DNA of 64,000 nucleotides from Chitinophagales bacterium (GTDB lineage: Bacteria; Bacteroidota; Bacteroidia; Chitinophagales; Saprospiraceae), in assembly GCA_013299105.1 (NCBI GenBank), contig JAAFJY010000033.1, forward strand, positions 1-64,000. The letters run 5' to 3'. How positions within the stretch are numbered: the first letter of the stretch is position 1; each line of letters starts with the position of its first letter. The notes below the pieces were generated by a model. That model made no database searches. It saw only the letters and a program-made list of their open reading frames with translations, and had not been told where the DNA came from. Of this stretch, positions 34,364 to 42,976 are shown piece after piece. The translations under genes and the position numbers were made by a program.

Positions 34364-36028
34364 ATGCCAAAGCAACCCATTCTCTTCTCCATCGACGATG
34401 ACCCGCAGGTGCTGCGCTCCATTCGCGGCGATTTGCGCAAACGATACAAGGACGAATACCGCATCCTGAGCGTGGAGTCGGCCCGCGAAGCCCTGGATAG
34501 TTTGAGTGAATTGAAAAAACAGGGCGAAACGGTGGCCTTGTTTCTTTCTGACCAACGCATGCCAGAGATGGCTGGGGTGGACTTCTTAAATGCAGCCAAG
34601 CAAATTTTTCCCAAGGCTAAAAAAGTCTTGCTCACTGCATATTCGGATACCGATGCAGCCATTCGGGCCATCAACGAGGTGGGGCTCGACTTGTATTTGA
34701 TGAAGCCTTGGGACCCACCAGAGGAAAAATTGTACCCCATTCTCGACGACTTGTTGGAAGACTGGCAGGCGGGTTTTCAGCCAGATTTTGAGGGCATTCG
34801 CTTGCTGGGCTACCAATATGCGCCCCAATCGCACGCCATCAAGGATTTTTTGGCGGGTAACCTCATTCCTTACCAGTGGCTTGACATCGAAAGCGATAGC
34901 AAAGCTGAGGAATTACTCGGTTTGCACCACAAAACGCTCAACGACTTGCCTTTGGTCATCTTGGCCGATGGCAGCGCCATTTCCAGGCCCTCAGTAAGTG
35001 AATTGGCTGAAAAACTGGGCCTCAACACCCGGCCTCAGCACGATTTGTACGATGTGGTCATCGTCGGCGCTGGTCCGGCAGGTCTGGCCGCAGCGGTGTA
35101 TGGTGCTTCGGAAGGGCTCAAAACCTTGCTGATCGAACGCAAAGCTCCCGGCGGACAAGCGGGTACCAGTTCAAGGATTGAAAACTACCTGGGTTTCCCC
35201 AATGGTTTGAGCGGGGCTGACTTGGCCAGGAGAGCGGTCGCCCAGGCTACCCGATTTGGAGCGGAGTTTTTGACCTCGCAGGAGGTTCAAAAAATCAGCA
35301 TTGAAGGCGATTATAAAAAACTTCAATTGGCCAGTGGCGAGGAGATTTACAGCAAAAGTGTGATCATCGCCAGCGGGGTGGATTACCGAAAATTGCCTGC
35401 CAAGGGTGAGGAAAAATTTACTGGAGCGGGCATATATTACGGTGCAGCCATTACCGAGGCCAATGCTTGTATCAATCGGCAGGTTTATGTGGTAGGTGGG
35501 GGCAACTCGGCAGGGCAGGGGGCAGTTTATTTGTCCAAATATGCTGCTAAAGTCAATATTGTCATTCGTCGGGAGGACCTGAGCGCTACCATGTCGGCTT
35601 ACCTGATTGATCAAATTGCGGCCATCCCCAACATCGAAATAATCCCTTGCACCGAAGTCGTCGAAGCCTTGGGCCATGACCATCTTGAGTGTGTGGTGTT
35701 GAAAAACATCAATACTTCAGAGGCGAAGCAAGTACAAGCTGATTCATTGTTCATTTTTATTGGGGCAAAACCAGCTACCGAATGGATGCCTGACAATATC
35801 CTGCGCGACGAAAAGGGTTTTGTAGAAACAGGGCGAGAAGTACAAGCTTACTCCAATTTTAACAACTTCTGGAAACGTACTCGCTCGCCTTTCCTGCTCG
35901 AAACCTGCCAACCCGGCATTTTTGCGGCGGGGGATGTACGGGCTGGGGCCATGAACCGCGTAGCCTCGGCAGTAGGGGAAGGGGCCATGGCAATAAAATA
36001 CGTACATGCTTATTTAGCCGAACACTGA
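34364..36028 (+). CDS. Response regulator fused to thioredoxin reductase-like flavoprotein (no CxxC)
   Basis: 554 residues from ATG 34364. Receiver domain ~1-130: acidic cluster SIDDDPQV, phosphoacceptor Asp in LFLSDQRMPEMAG, Thr/Lys in LLTAYS and LMKPWD. A small thioredoxin-like linker region (~140-225) leads into the flavoprotein: FAD motif VIVGAGPAGLAAAVYG, GGQAGTSSRIENYLGFP, NAD(P)H motif YVVGGGNSAGQGAVYLS, and GIFAAGDVRAGAMNRVASAV. Where true thioredoxin reductases have the redox CxxC just before the NADPH motif, this protein has YYGAAITEANAC. It should still move electrons from NAD(P)H through FAD, but not by that disulfide. It is the output partner of the kinase at 32920; MATE follows 16 bp later. 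Confidence 0.88.
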   Translation: MPKQPILFSIDDDPQVLRSIRGDLRKRYKDEYRILSVESAREALDSLSELKKQGETVALFLSDQRMPEMAGVDFLNAAKQIFPKAKKVLLTAYSDTDAAIRAINEVGLDLYLMKPWDPPEEKLYPILDDLLEDWQAGFQPDFEGIRLLGYQYAPQSHAIKDFLAGNLIPYQWLDIESDSKAEELLGLHHKTLNDLPLVILADGSAISRPSVSELAEKLGLNTRPQHDLYDVVIVGAGPAGLAAAVYGASEGLKTLLIERKAPGGQAGTSSRIENYLGFPNGLSGADLARRAVAQATRFGAEFLTSQEVQKISIEGDYKKLQLASGEEIYSKSVIIASGVDYRKLPAKGEEKFTGAGIYYGAAITEANACINRQVYVVGGGNSAGQGAVYLSKYAAKVNIVIRREDLSATMSAYLIDQIAAIPNIEIIPCTEVVEALGHDHLECVVLKNINTSEAKQVQADSLFIFIGAKPATEWMPDNILRDEKGFVETGREVQAYSNFNNFWKRTRSPFLLETCQPGIFAAGDVRAGAMNRVASAVGEGAMAIKYVHAYLAEH

Positions 36029-36044
36029 TCCGTAACTTCGCCGC

Positions 36045-37421
36045 ATGAATTGGAACAATTTTCGTGCAGAACTCAAAGCCCTGGTCCATTTAGGCATGCC
36101 GATTGCCTTGGCCGAGTTCAGTGGCATGGCCCTGGCCACTTGCAGTACCCTGATGATGGGCAAAATTGGAGCTACTGAAGTGGCTGCAATCGGCGCTGTG
36201 CATCCAGTTTTTTGGACCATTGCCCTCATTGGCATCACTGGCTTGTCAATGACATCGCCGCTGGTGGCTGCGGCCCAAGAGCAGGAGGATCATCGCGAGG
36301 TCAAAAAGATTTTGTACGCCAGTAGCCTCATCGCTCTGGGTTTGTCTTTGCTGTTGGGCCTGATCATGATCGGCATTAACCTCAATTTTGCTCGGCTGGG
36401 GCACCCGGCGGAGGTAAGTCTGGTGAGTCAACCTTATTTTTGGGTACTCATTGCCGTTTTTCCGGTTTTATCCATGTATTTCAACCTCATTTATTTTACC
36501 GATGGCCTATCGTTGACCAAAGTCGGGATGTATGTTTCCTTGGGTGGATTTGTATTGGGCTTATTTTTTAACTGGATTTTTATTTACGGAAAACTGGGCC
36601 TTCCTCGCCTGGGTTTGATCGGCCTGGCTTGCTCTACCACGCTGGTGAATTTGCTACAGTTTTTGGCCATGATCGTTTATTTGCGAAGCAATGAAAGGTT
36701 TCGAGCCATGCGCGAGGCCAGGGTCCTGCGGATGGACGTTTGGCAAAAAGCCCTGGAGTACCTCAAAGTCTCCTTGCCAGTAGGGATGCAAACGGTGGTA
36801 GAATTCATGGCTTATGCCTTGGGTGCCATATGGGTGGGGCAATTTGGCAAATATCCCTTGGCTGCGCATCAAATTGGCATGACCCTCGTGGGCGTCAGTT
36901 TTGTGGTGTTGATGGCCATTGGTACTGCGGGTTCTATTCGCATTGGGCAGGGTTTGGGGCAGAACAATCCGCGTGGTGTGCGATTATCCGGTTTTTCGGC
37001 GATGGCCTTGGCTCTAGGGATCGTTTTGATTCCGTGTAGTGCTTACCTGTTTGCAGCAGAACCCCTCGCCAAGTTATTCATTGGCGACGAGCGGGTGTGG
37101 AGCATCGCGGCTTCTTTGATTACCATTGCAGGTCTTTTTCAACTTTCTGATGCGATTCAATCAGTAGGCATTTCGCTGTTGCGGGGCTTGGAAGACACGA
37201 CCATGCCTACGGTCATTTCCTTGGTGGCTTATTGGGCCTTGGGCATGCCCTTGGGCTATTACCTGGCTTTTCAGGCTGGTTGGGGGGTAAAGGGAGTCTG
37301 GATCGGTTATTTGGTGGCCTTGAGTTCCCAAGCCATATGGTTCGCCTGGCGGTTTTATGTGCTGAGTGGCCGGATTCGGGAGGTCAAACCTAAAGAAAGC
37401 CAGCCGATCAATCCTGCTTGA
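36045..37421 (+). CDS. MATE family multidrug/cation efflux transporter
   Basis: 458 residues and about twelve membrane helices, with the repeated MATE half-motif: GMPIALAEFSGMALATCSTLMMGKIG at the start of the N-half (helix 1) and SLPVGMQTVVEFMAYALGAI for the C-half. It exchanges Na+ or H+ for cationic compounds across the inner membrane. It is the third gene of the kinase/regulator operon (16-bp gap), suggesting its expression follows whatever that pathway senses. Family II repeat copy follows the stop and can serve as terminator. Confidence 0.9.
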   Translation: MNWNNFRAELKALVHLGMPIALAEFSGMALATCSTLMMGKIGATEVAAIGAVHPVFWTIALIGITGLSMTSPLVAAAQEQEDHREVKKILYASSLIALGLSLLLGLIMIGINLNFARLGHPAEVSLVSQPYFWVLIAVFPVLSMYFNLIYFTDGLSLTKVGMYVSLGGFVLGLFFNWIFIYGKLGLPRLGLIGLACSTTLVNLLQFLAMIVYLRSNERFRAMREARVLRMDVWQKALEYLKVSLPVGMQTVVEFMAYALGAIWVGQFGKYPLAAHQIGMTLVGVSFVVLMAIGTAGSIRIGQGLGQNNPRGVRLSGFSAMALALGIVLIPCSAYLFAAEPLAKLFIGDERVWSIAASLITIAGLFQLSDAIQSVGISLLRGLEDTTMPTVISLVAYWALGMPLGYYLAFQAGWGVKGVWIGYLVALSSQAIWFAWRFYVLSGRIREVKPKESQPINPA

Positions 37422-37425
37422 TAGC

Positions 37426-37565
37426 TTTGGGAGCGTAAAAAAATAAGGTAGAAGGATTTGGGTTTAGTGAAAAAAGAAAAGCAACTGACTGAAAGGAAGT
37501 TGCTTTTCTTTTTTGCTAAACCTCAAAAGCAAATTCGTCCCCCCTTATTGGCTCAAATACTTTAG
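37426..37565. repeat. Family II hairpin element, copy a
   Basis: A ~140-bp element beginning TTTGGGAGCGTAAAAAAATA. Its core is an almost perfect ~25-bp stem: GTTTAGTGAAAAAAGAAAAG then CAACT against AGTTGCTTTTC then TTTTTTGCTAAAC, with a GACTGAAAGG loop. A tail follows (CTCAAAAGCAAA...CTCAAATACTTT). It sits between convergent MATE and M19 genes and probably works as a bidirectional terminator. Other copies: 39472-39850 (interrupted), 51949-52085 and 52174-52312. Confidence 0.75.
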
Positions 37566-37611
37566 AATTGATCGGCTGGCTTTCTTTTTACTACATAGAC
37601 TTCAGTCAAAA

Positions 37612-38847
37612 TCAACTGGCCGCTTTCTCCACTGCACGCCATACGCGAAACAAGTTGCGGTAGCAAATTTTGGCAATGTCTTCTTCACTGTAACCGCGCT
37701 TGAGCAGTTCAAAGATCAGATTGGGATACTGTGATACATCCTTCAAGCCCGTTGGCAGGGAATCACCTACGCCATCAAAGTCGGAACCGATGCCAATGTG
37801 ATCGATACCAATCAGCCTGCGAACGTGGTCAATGTGGTCAGCCACCGTTTTTACGTCAGCATAAAGGTTGGGGTTTTGCTTGCGAAACTCCTCGATCAAA
37901 GGCTTGGCCTCGGGGCTTTTGGGGTCCAGCCCTTTTTTCTTCAACATGTCCTCCATTTCCTGGCGTTTTTTGTTGTTGTAGGCAGGGATTTTACCGTCGA
38001 GAAAAGTAGAGCCGAAGTTGATTTGGATCACGCCGCCATTTTTGCCCAATGCCAAGAGTTGTTCGTCGCTCATGTTGCGCTGCCAACCTGGAGTGAATTT
38101 ACGACATGAAGAATGTGAAGCAATAACAGGCACCTTGGTCATGCGCACCACATCAAAAAAGGTGCTATCCGAAACGTGTGAAATATCAACCATGATGCCC
38201 AACCGGTTCATTTCCCGCACTACTTTTTCGCCAAAAGGACTGAGTCCTTTCCAGGTTTGGGTGGTATCGTAGGAAGAGTCACAAATCTGGTTGTCCTTGC
38301 CATGCGTTAAAGTGATGTAGCGAATGCCACGGCGGTGAAAATAGGCTAGGTTGGCCAGGTCGTCCATCACAGGGGCCCCATTTTCCATGCCCATCGGCAG
38401 TGAAATCAGGCCTTTTTTAAAGTTTTCCTCCACTTCAGCGGGCGAAAAGGCAATTTTAAACTTGTCAGGGTGCATTTTTGCTACTCCTTCCATCATGTCG
38501 ATCAGCGAATCCGCCAGCATTTTGGCACGTCCATTTTTTTGGTACTCAGAAGGAATGTAAATGGACATAAACGGTGCCGATAAGCCCCCTTTCTTTGCAC
38601 GAACGTAGTCAAAATCGCCCTCGGTGGTTTCGACAGGAATGCCAACATATTCCCTGGTCAACTGAAAGCGAGAGACTTTCAGTCGAAAAGGTAAATCTAC
38701 ATGCCCATCGGTGATGATGTATCTGTGGGCTAGATCGTCAGCCTTTTTACGCAAAGCATCGTCTCCTTGCATAGTTGTTGAGCTTTGGCGATTGCAAGCC
38801 AATAAACAACAAAATATAAAAAAATATAAAGTCAATATTCTCATCAT
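37612..38847 (-). CDS. M19 membrane dipeptidase, lipoprotein
   Basis: 411 residues with a lipoprotein signal (FFIFCCLLAC, lipobox Cys at ~18). M19 metal ligands are present: HVD in ITDGHVDLPF, the bridging Glu region, SHVSD, ASHSSCRKF and GIGSDFDG. The family cleaves dipeptides, including D-amino acid or dehydro types, using two zinc ions. It is anchored to a membrane facing the periplasm. Two ATGs in tandem (38847 and 38844) are possible starts. Monocistronic. Confidence 0.92.
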   Translation of the reverse strand: MMRILTLYFFIFCCLLACNRQSSTTMQGDDALRKKADDLAHRYIITDGHVDLPFRLKVSRFQLTREYVGIPVETTEGDFDYVRAKKGGLSAPFMSIYIPSEYQKNGRAKMLADSLIDMMEGVAKMHPDKFKIAFSPAEVEENFKKGLISLPMGMENGAPVMDDLANLAYFHRRGIRYITLTHGKDNQICDSSYDTTQTWKGLSPFGEKVVREMNRLGIMVDISHVSDSTFFDVVRMTKVPVIASHSSCRKFTPGWQRNMSDEQLLALGKNGGVIQINFGSTFLDGKIPAYNNKKRQEMEDMLKKKGLDPKSPEAKPLIEEFRKQNPNLYADVKTVADHIDHVRRLIGIDHIGIGSDFDGVGDSLPTGLKDVSQYPNLIFELLKRGYSEEDIAKICYRNLFRVWRAVEKAAS

Positions 38848-39066
38848 AGCACTCAGGATTTTTTGTGCTGAAATTTAGAGACTTTTTTGATTTTTTTCGT
38901 CAAAAGCTGAAATCCATCTTAACAAAGCCAATAAATGGCTGAAACAATTTATTTCCGATTCGTTTCAAAGTCATGGATTTTGAATTGGTTTTTATTACAT
39001 TTGACTCTGTTACCCAAGGTGTTCGATAGGAATCGCCTACTTGAATACACTAAAAATACCTCTACC

Positions 39067-39459
39067 ATGAAAGCACTATTGGTCTCCCTTCTATTCCTAG
39101 GTGCATGGAATGTGTTGTATGCCCAAAATCCAGTGAAACCAAAGCCGGCTTTTTGCGATCAACCACCCAACTCCTACAACTACAGCGCACCCGGACCAGC
39201 GCCCAAGCCCTTGCCCGTTTTTCCTACTTCTTCACAAGTAGAATACCGGGTTCAAGTAGCTGTTTTACGCAATACTGACCCCCGTACCTTGACTTTTCAT
39301 CCAAGCCTGGTGGCTCGTTACCAACCTTGTGAAGAGGTTTGGATCGTGGAATCAAGAGAAACTTTCAAGGACCGTGCTTTGGCCGATAAACTGAAAGCAA
39401 CCTTGGAAAAAGCAGGTTATCCTACACCTTTTGTGACTACGATCGTTTCCTACAATTGA
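39067..39459 (+). CDS. Small secreted SPOR-like protein
   Basis: 130 residues from ATG 39067 (the longer open frame to 38935 has no support). It starts with a signal peptide (MKALLVSLLFLGAWNVLYAQ), then a Pro-rich segment, then a SPOR-like beta-alpha-beta module: VEYRVQVAVLRNTDPRTLTF, EVWIVESRETFKDRALADKL, KAGYPTPFVTTIV. SPOR domains bind denuded peptidoglycan glycans; here the module is short and lacks one strand pair, so glycan binding is uncertain. Periplasmic or outer-envelope location expected. Confidence 0.65.
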   Translation: MKALLVSLLFLGAWNVLYAQNPVKPKPAFCDQPPNSYNYSAPGPAPKPLPVFPTSSQVEYRVQVAVLRNTDPRTLTFHPSLVARYQPCEEVWIVESRETFKDRALADKLKATLEKAGYPTPFVTTIVSYN

Positions 39460-39471
39460 TTTGAATTATTT

Positions 39472-39850
39472 CTTTGGGAGCGAAAAAAATAAGGTAGACG
39501 GATTTGGGGTTAGTTAAAAAAGTGTAAGTAACTGACTGATAAAAAGTTATGTTATTTTTTTTTTTTTTTTTGTAAGTTCTCAATACGTTTTCACAAGTGC
39601 CATTTTCTCGTATTGCTTACCAAAGTAGTTCAGGAAGGGACGTTGGAAACGTGCAGAAGCCCGGTGTCGGTCAGGAGACCTGAGAGCAGCACAATGCTCA
39701 ATGAACGTTGGTTCACGGTCTCTGACCGGAACCGTCTTCCAAGCGTTTGTAACGCTTAAACGGATATTTAAGCATTGAGGACTTACCTTTTTTTGCTAAC
39801 GCTCAAAAGCAAACACGTCCATTTTATTTTAGCTCAAATACTCAAATACT
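39472..39850. repeat. Family II hairpin element, copy b, split by an insert
   Basis: The left half (TTTGGGAGCGAAAAAAATAA to the T-run at 39571) and right half (TTTTTTTGCTAACGCTCAAAAGCAAA onwards, from 39788) together reproduce one family II element. The 215 bp between them (39572-39786) are absent from all other copies. Confidence 0.7.
39572..39786. mobile_element. 215-bp MITE-like insert inside a family II element
   Basis: The ends are GTAAGTTCTCAAT (39572-39584) and ATTGAGGACTTAC (39774-39786), inverted repeats with one mismatch. On both sides lie runs of at least seven T residues, compatible with a TTTTTTT target duplication, although the left run is longer. The interior has further pairing (GGTCAGGAGACC against GGTCTCTGACC). 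It encodes no protein, so it would need a transposase from elsewhere. Confidence 0.6.
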
Positions 39851-39906
39851 TTGCAGCCAGCCAAACGAAATTTGCCCTTAGGTGTTTTTCATCTGAGTCG
39901 ATTTTT

Positions 39907-40797
39907 ATGCTAAAACAACAATCGGTCCTGACTGGCCACAATGCTTCCATCTTCGCACTGAGCCCTGCTGAAGATAGCCAATCTTTTTTCTCTTCGGCTG
40001 GCGATGGTTGGATCGTGCGCTGGGATTTGAACCTACCTGAGATGGGCAAATTGGTAGTCAAAGTAGAATCCCAAGTCTTCTCACTATTGTATTTACCCGA
40101 ATGGAATAGGATCGTGGCAGGGAACATGAATGGCGGACTACATTGGGTTGATTTGGATCAACCCGATCAAACCCGTAACATCGTCCACCACCAAAAAGGT
40201 GTTTTTCGCATCCGTAGAGTGGGGCCTTATGTTTACACTTGTGGGGGTGATGGTACACTCACCCGCTGGGACCCTGAGCAAGTGCGCAGCCTAGAGAGTA
40301 TCCAACTCAGCCACCAGAGCCTGCGGGCATTTGCCTACAACCCCGAACGGGGCGAAATGGCCCTTGGTGCCAGCGACGGCAATATTTACCTGCTTGACGA
40401 AGCCTTGAGCCTCAAAACGACTATTCCTAATGCACACGCCAATTCGGTTTTTTGCCTGGCCTTCAGCCCCGACGGCGAGCACCTGATCAGTGGTGGCCGT
40501 GATGCTCATTTGAAGGTGTGGGAGACGACCGCTTTGAGCAACGTTTCTTCCCAAGCAGCACACTTGTTTACCCTGAATGACCTGGTTTTTCATCCCAATG
40601 GGCAGGTTTTTGCCAGCGCTAGCCGCGACAAAACCATCAAAATCTGGGATGCCCAGACTTTCCAACTTCTCAAAGTGCTTGACACGATTCGCGACAAGGG
40701 GCATGTCAATTCTGTGAATGCTTTACTTTGGTCAGCCAGCGAAAATCGCCTGATCTCAGCCAGTGATGATCGGAGCATCATGGTGTGGGAGGAGTAG
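39907..40797 (+). CDS. WD40-repeat beta-propeller protein
   Basis: 296 residues from ATG 39907, with seven WD-type units, for example LTGHNASIFALSP...AGDGWIVRWDL, NAHANSVFCLAFSPDGEHLISGGRDAHLKVWE, LVFHPNGQVFASASRDKTIKIWD and the closing LISASDDRSIMVWEE. No signal peptide, so a cytoplasmic scaffold. Seven blades fill a complete propeller with no extra domain. The partner is unknown; no obvious operon mate (dcd lies 200 bp further). Confidence 0.9.
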   Translation: MLKQQSVLTGHNASIFALSPAEDSQSFFSSAGDGWIVRWDLNLPEMGKLVVKVESQVFSLLYLPEWNRIVAGNMNGGLHWVDLDQPDQTRNIVHHQKGVFRIRRVGPYVYTCGGDGTLTRWDPEQVRSLESIQLSHQSLRAFAYNPERGEMALGASDGNIYLLDEALSLKTTIPNAHANSVFCLAFSPDGEHLISGGRDAHLKVWETTALSNVSSQAAHLFTLNDLVFHPNGQVFASASRDKTIKIWDAQTFQLLKVLDTIRDKGHVNSVNALLWSASENRLISASDDRSIMVWEE

Positions 40798-40999
40798 AAA
40801 AGTTGAAATATTTAGGGTTCAAGAGAGGTGATCGAAAATGTTAAATTTCAACCACCTCAAAACGTGCCAACGAGCCCCCAAATCATTAGTCGTCTATCGT
40901 ATGTCGCCTATCTTATGTCAAAACAAAACCTTCAAAACGCTTACTCTACTCAAATAATCAAGCCAGACGTTTATCTTTGCCCCCCTGAAAACCACTCTG

Positions 41000-41536
41000 A
41001 TGATCTTATCGGATAAAAAAATACTGGCGGCGATCGAAGACGGCCAGATTGTAGTTGAACCCTTTGACCGCGCTTGCCTGGGGACCAACTCATACGACGT
41101 ACACCTGGGCAAACACTTGGCCATGTACGACAGCCAGATCCTTGACGCGCGCAAGCACAATACAATCACTCATTTTGAAATCCCGGAGGAAGGCTTTGTC
41201 CTGCACCCTGGCATTTTGTACCTGGGTGTGACCCAGGAGTACACCGAAACCCACAACTCAGTGCCTTTTTTGGAAGGAAAATCGAGTGTTGGCCGCCTGG
41301 GCATTGACATTCACGCCACTGCTGGCAAAGGCGACGTAGGTTTTTGTAATTTCTGGACCCTGGAGATTTCCTGTACTCAGTCTGTTCGGATATACGCAGG
41401 TATGCCGATCGGCCAGTTGATTTATTTCATGGTCGATGGCGACATTGAGCGCTATTATAACCACAAGCAGGACGCCAAGTACAACCAACGCAGCGAAAGG
41501 CCGATGGAAAGCATGATGTGGAAGAATAAATTTTAG
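41000..41536 (+). CDS. dcd: dCTP deaminase
   Basis: 178 residues in the dUTPase/DCD fold: MILSDKKILAAIEDGQI, then the substrate loop EGKSSVGRLGIDIHATAG and the catalytic Glu in FWTLEIS, with RIYAGMPIGQLIYF following. It deaminates dCTP to dUTP in thymidylate synthesis. Length is slightly below the E. coli enzyme (193). A TATCTTTG -7 box at 40973-40980 precedes it by ~20 bp, without a clear upstream TTG. Confidence 0.92.
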   Translation: MILSDKKILAAIEDGQIVVEPFDRACLGTNSYDVHLGKHLAMYDSQILDARKHNTITHFEIPEEGFVLHPGILYLGVTQEYTETHNSVPFLEGKSSVGRLGIDIHATAGKGDVGFCNFWTLEISCTQSVRIYAGMPIGQLIYFMVDGDIERYYNHKQDAKYNQRSERPMESMMWKNKF

Positions 41537-41665
41537 TGACGTTGAAATGTTGAAATGTTGAATAGTTGAATAGAGTTCAAGCATTCCAGTTTCAACTGAC
41601 ATGTCCACTTAACCAGGCGAGAGCCCGTCTTTTCAACTTGTAAACCCTTCAACATTTCAACTAGA

Positions 41666-42529
41666 ATGATTCTCGTAACAGGCGCAAACGGCCAACTCGG
41701 CACTGAATTAAAAAACCTTCAGACCCAATTTTCCAGCCTACCTCTGGTACTGACCGATGTAGCCGAGCTAGACATCACCAGCCCTGAAGTAGTGCAGGCT
41801 TTTTTTGCCCAACAGCCCTTCAGTGCCTGCATCAACTGCGCGGCTTACACTGCAGTTGACAAAGCCGAAAACGACGCAGAAACTGCCAGCCGGGTCAATG
41901 CCCTGGCACCTGAGGTACTAGCCGAGGCTTGCCTGCAAAAAGGGGCCAAGTTCATTCATTTCTCGTCGGACTACGTGTACCACAACGGCCTGGACCGCCC
42001 CCTACGCGAAGACGATCCCTGCGAAGCCAAGAGTGTATATGCCAAAACCAAACTTGATGGAGACCTGCGCGTTATGGCTGCCAACCCCAATGCCTTAGTC
42101 TTTCGGACCTCCTGGGTTTACTCGGCTTATGGGAATAATTTTGTGAAAACCATGTTGAAACTGGGCCGTGAGCGGGGCCACCTGCGCATCGTGTACGACC
42201 AAATTGGTGCTCCTACCTACGCCAAAGACCTGGCCCTGCTGGCCTTGCAAGTATTGTCCGATGAAAAACTCAGCGCTCAAAAAGGCGTCTACAACTACAG
42301 CAACCTGGGTGTGACCAGTTGGTACGACTTTGCCCTGGCCATTTTTGAATACGGCAAAGTAGCCTGCACCGCCGAACCCATCTTGAGTGTGGAGTATCCT
42401 ACACCAGCTGCTAGGCCGCCTTACAGTGTGTTGGATAAAAGCAAATTCGCAGCCGATTTTGGCCTGCACACGCGTCACTGGCGCGTGGCTTTGCAGGAGT
42501 GTCTTCAAGAGTTGGGAGAGTTGAGTTGA
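41666..42529 (+). CDS. rfbD: dTDP-4-dehydrorhamnose reductase
   Basis: 287 residues of the short-chain dehydrogenase fold: NAD(P)-binding TGANGQLGTELK at the start, NCAAYTAVDKAE, catalytic Tyr-Lys pair in YAKTKLDGD with SSDYVYHNG before it, and TSWVYSAYGNNFVKTML. It makes dTDP-L-rhamnose, the last step of the rhamnose donor pathway. The other rhamnose genes (rfbABC) are not adjacent. It follows dcd by 130 bp on the same strand; the gap carries CAACATTTCAAC words. Confidence 0.93.
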   Translation: MILVTGANGQLGTELKNLQTQFSSLPLVLTDVAELDITSPEVVQAFFAQQPFSACINCAAYTAVDKAENDAETASRVNALAPEVLAEACLQKGAKFIHFSSDYVYHNGLDRPLREDDPCEAKSVYAKTKLDGDLRVMAANPNALVFRTSWVYSAYGNNFVKTMLKLGRERGHLRIVYDQIGAPTYAKDLALLALQVLSDEKLSAQKGVYNYSNLGVTSWYDFALAIFEYGKVACTAEPILSVEYPTPAARPPYSVLDKSKFAADFGLHTRHWRVALQECLQELGELS

Positions 42530-42602
42530 GAGGTTTAGTAGTTGAGAAGTTGAGAAGAATGCACTTCGATCAAGTTTGGAGACAAGTAGACTAGTAGCGA
42601 AG

Positions 42603-42835
42603 TAACCGTCTATATTCTTGGTGAAAATTCTACCCAGTCGTGCCTCCATTATCTGGGCTTAGACGGTGTGTGTCAAGCTCTCAAGCGAAGCGTGACAATT
42701 CTCTGATTCTTCGAAATTCTTGTTTTGGTCAATACCACGCAAGTAATTCTGGAATTCTGTAATCCTGCAAATTCTGATTTAGACAAAAAAGTCGCGTTGA
42801 TAATGGGCTATTATTTCGTTCGCGTTCCACTAGTC
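42603..42835 (+). repeat. Family III AATTCTG-rich repeat, copy B
   Basis: The longest copy: ACCGTCTATATTCTTGGTGA, TTTTGGTCAATACCACGCAA, clustered AATTCTG words and TAATGGGCTATTATTTCGTT. Together with CAACATTTCAAC words near 42950 it fills the 447-bp gap 42530-42976 between convergent genes. Confidence 0.65.
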
Positions 42836-42976
42836 TAGTCGAAACGTATTTGCAAAAAAAAACAGCCACTTTGCGTCAACAAATTGGCTGTTTTGCTTGA
42901 ATCCCTGTGGGAAAATGTCAAAAACCAATGCACTGGGCTCCTCTCCTCAACATTTCAACCCTTCAACATTTCAACT

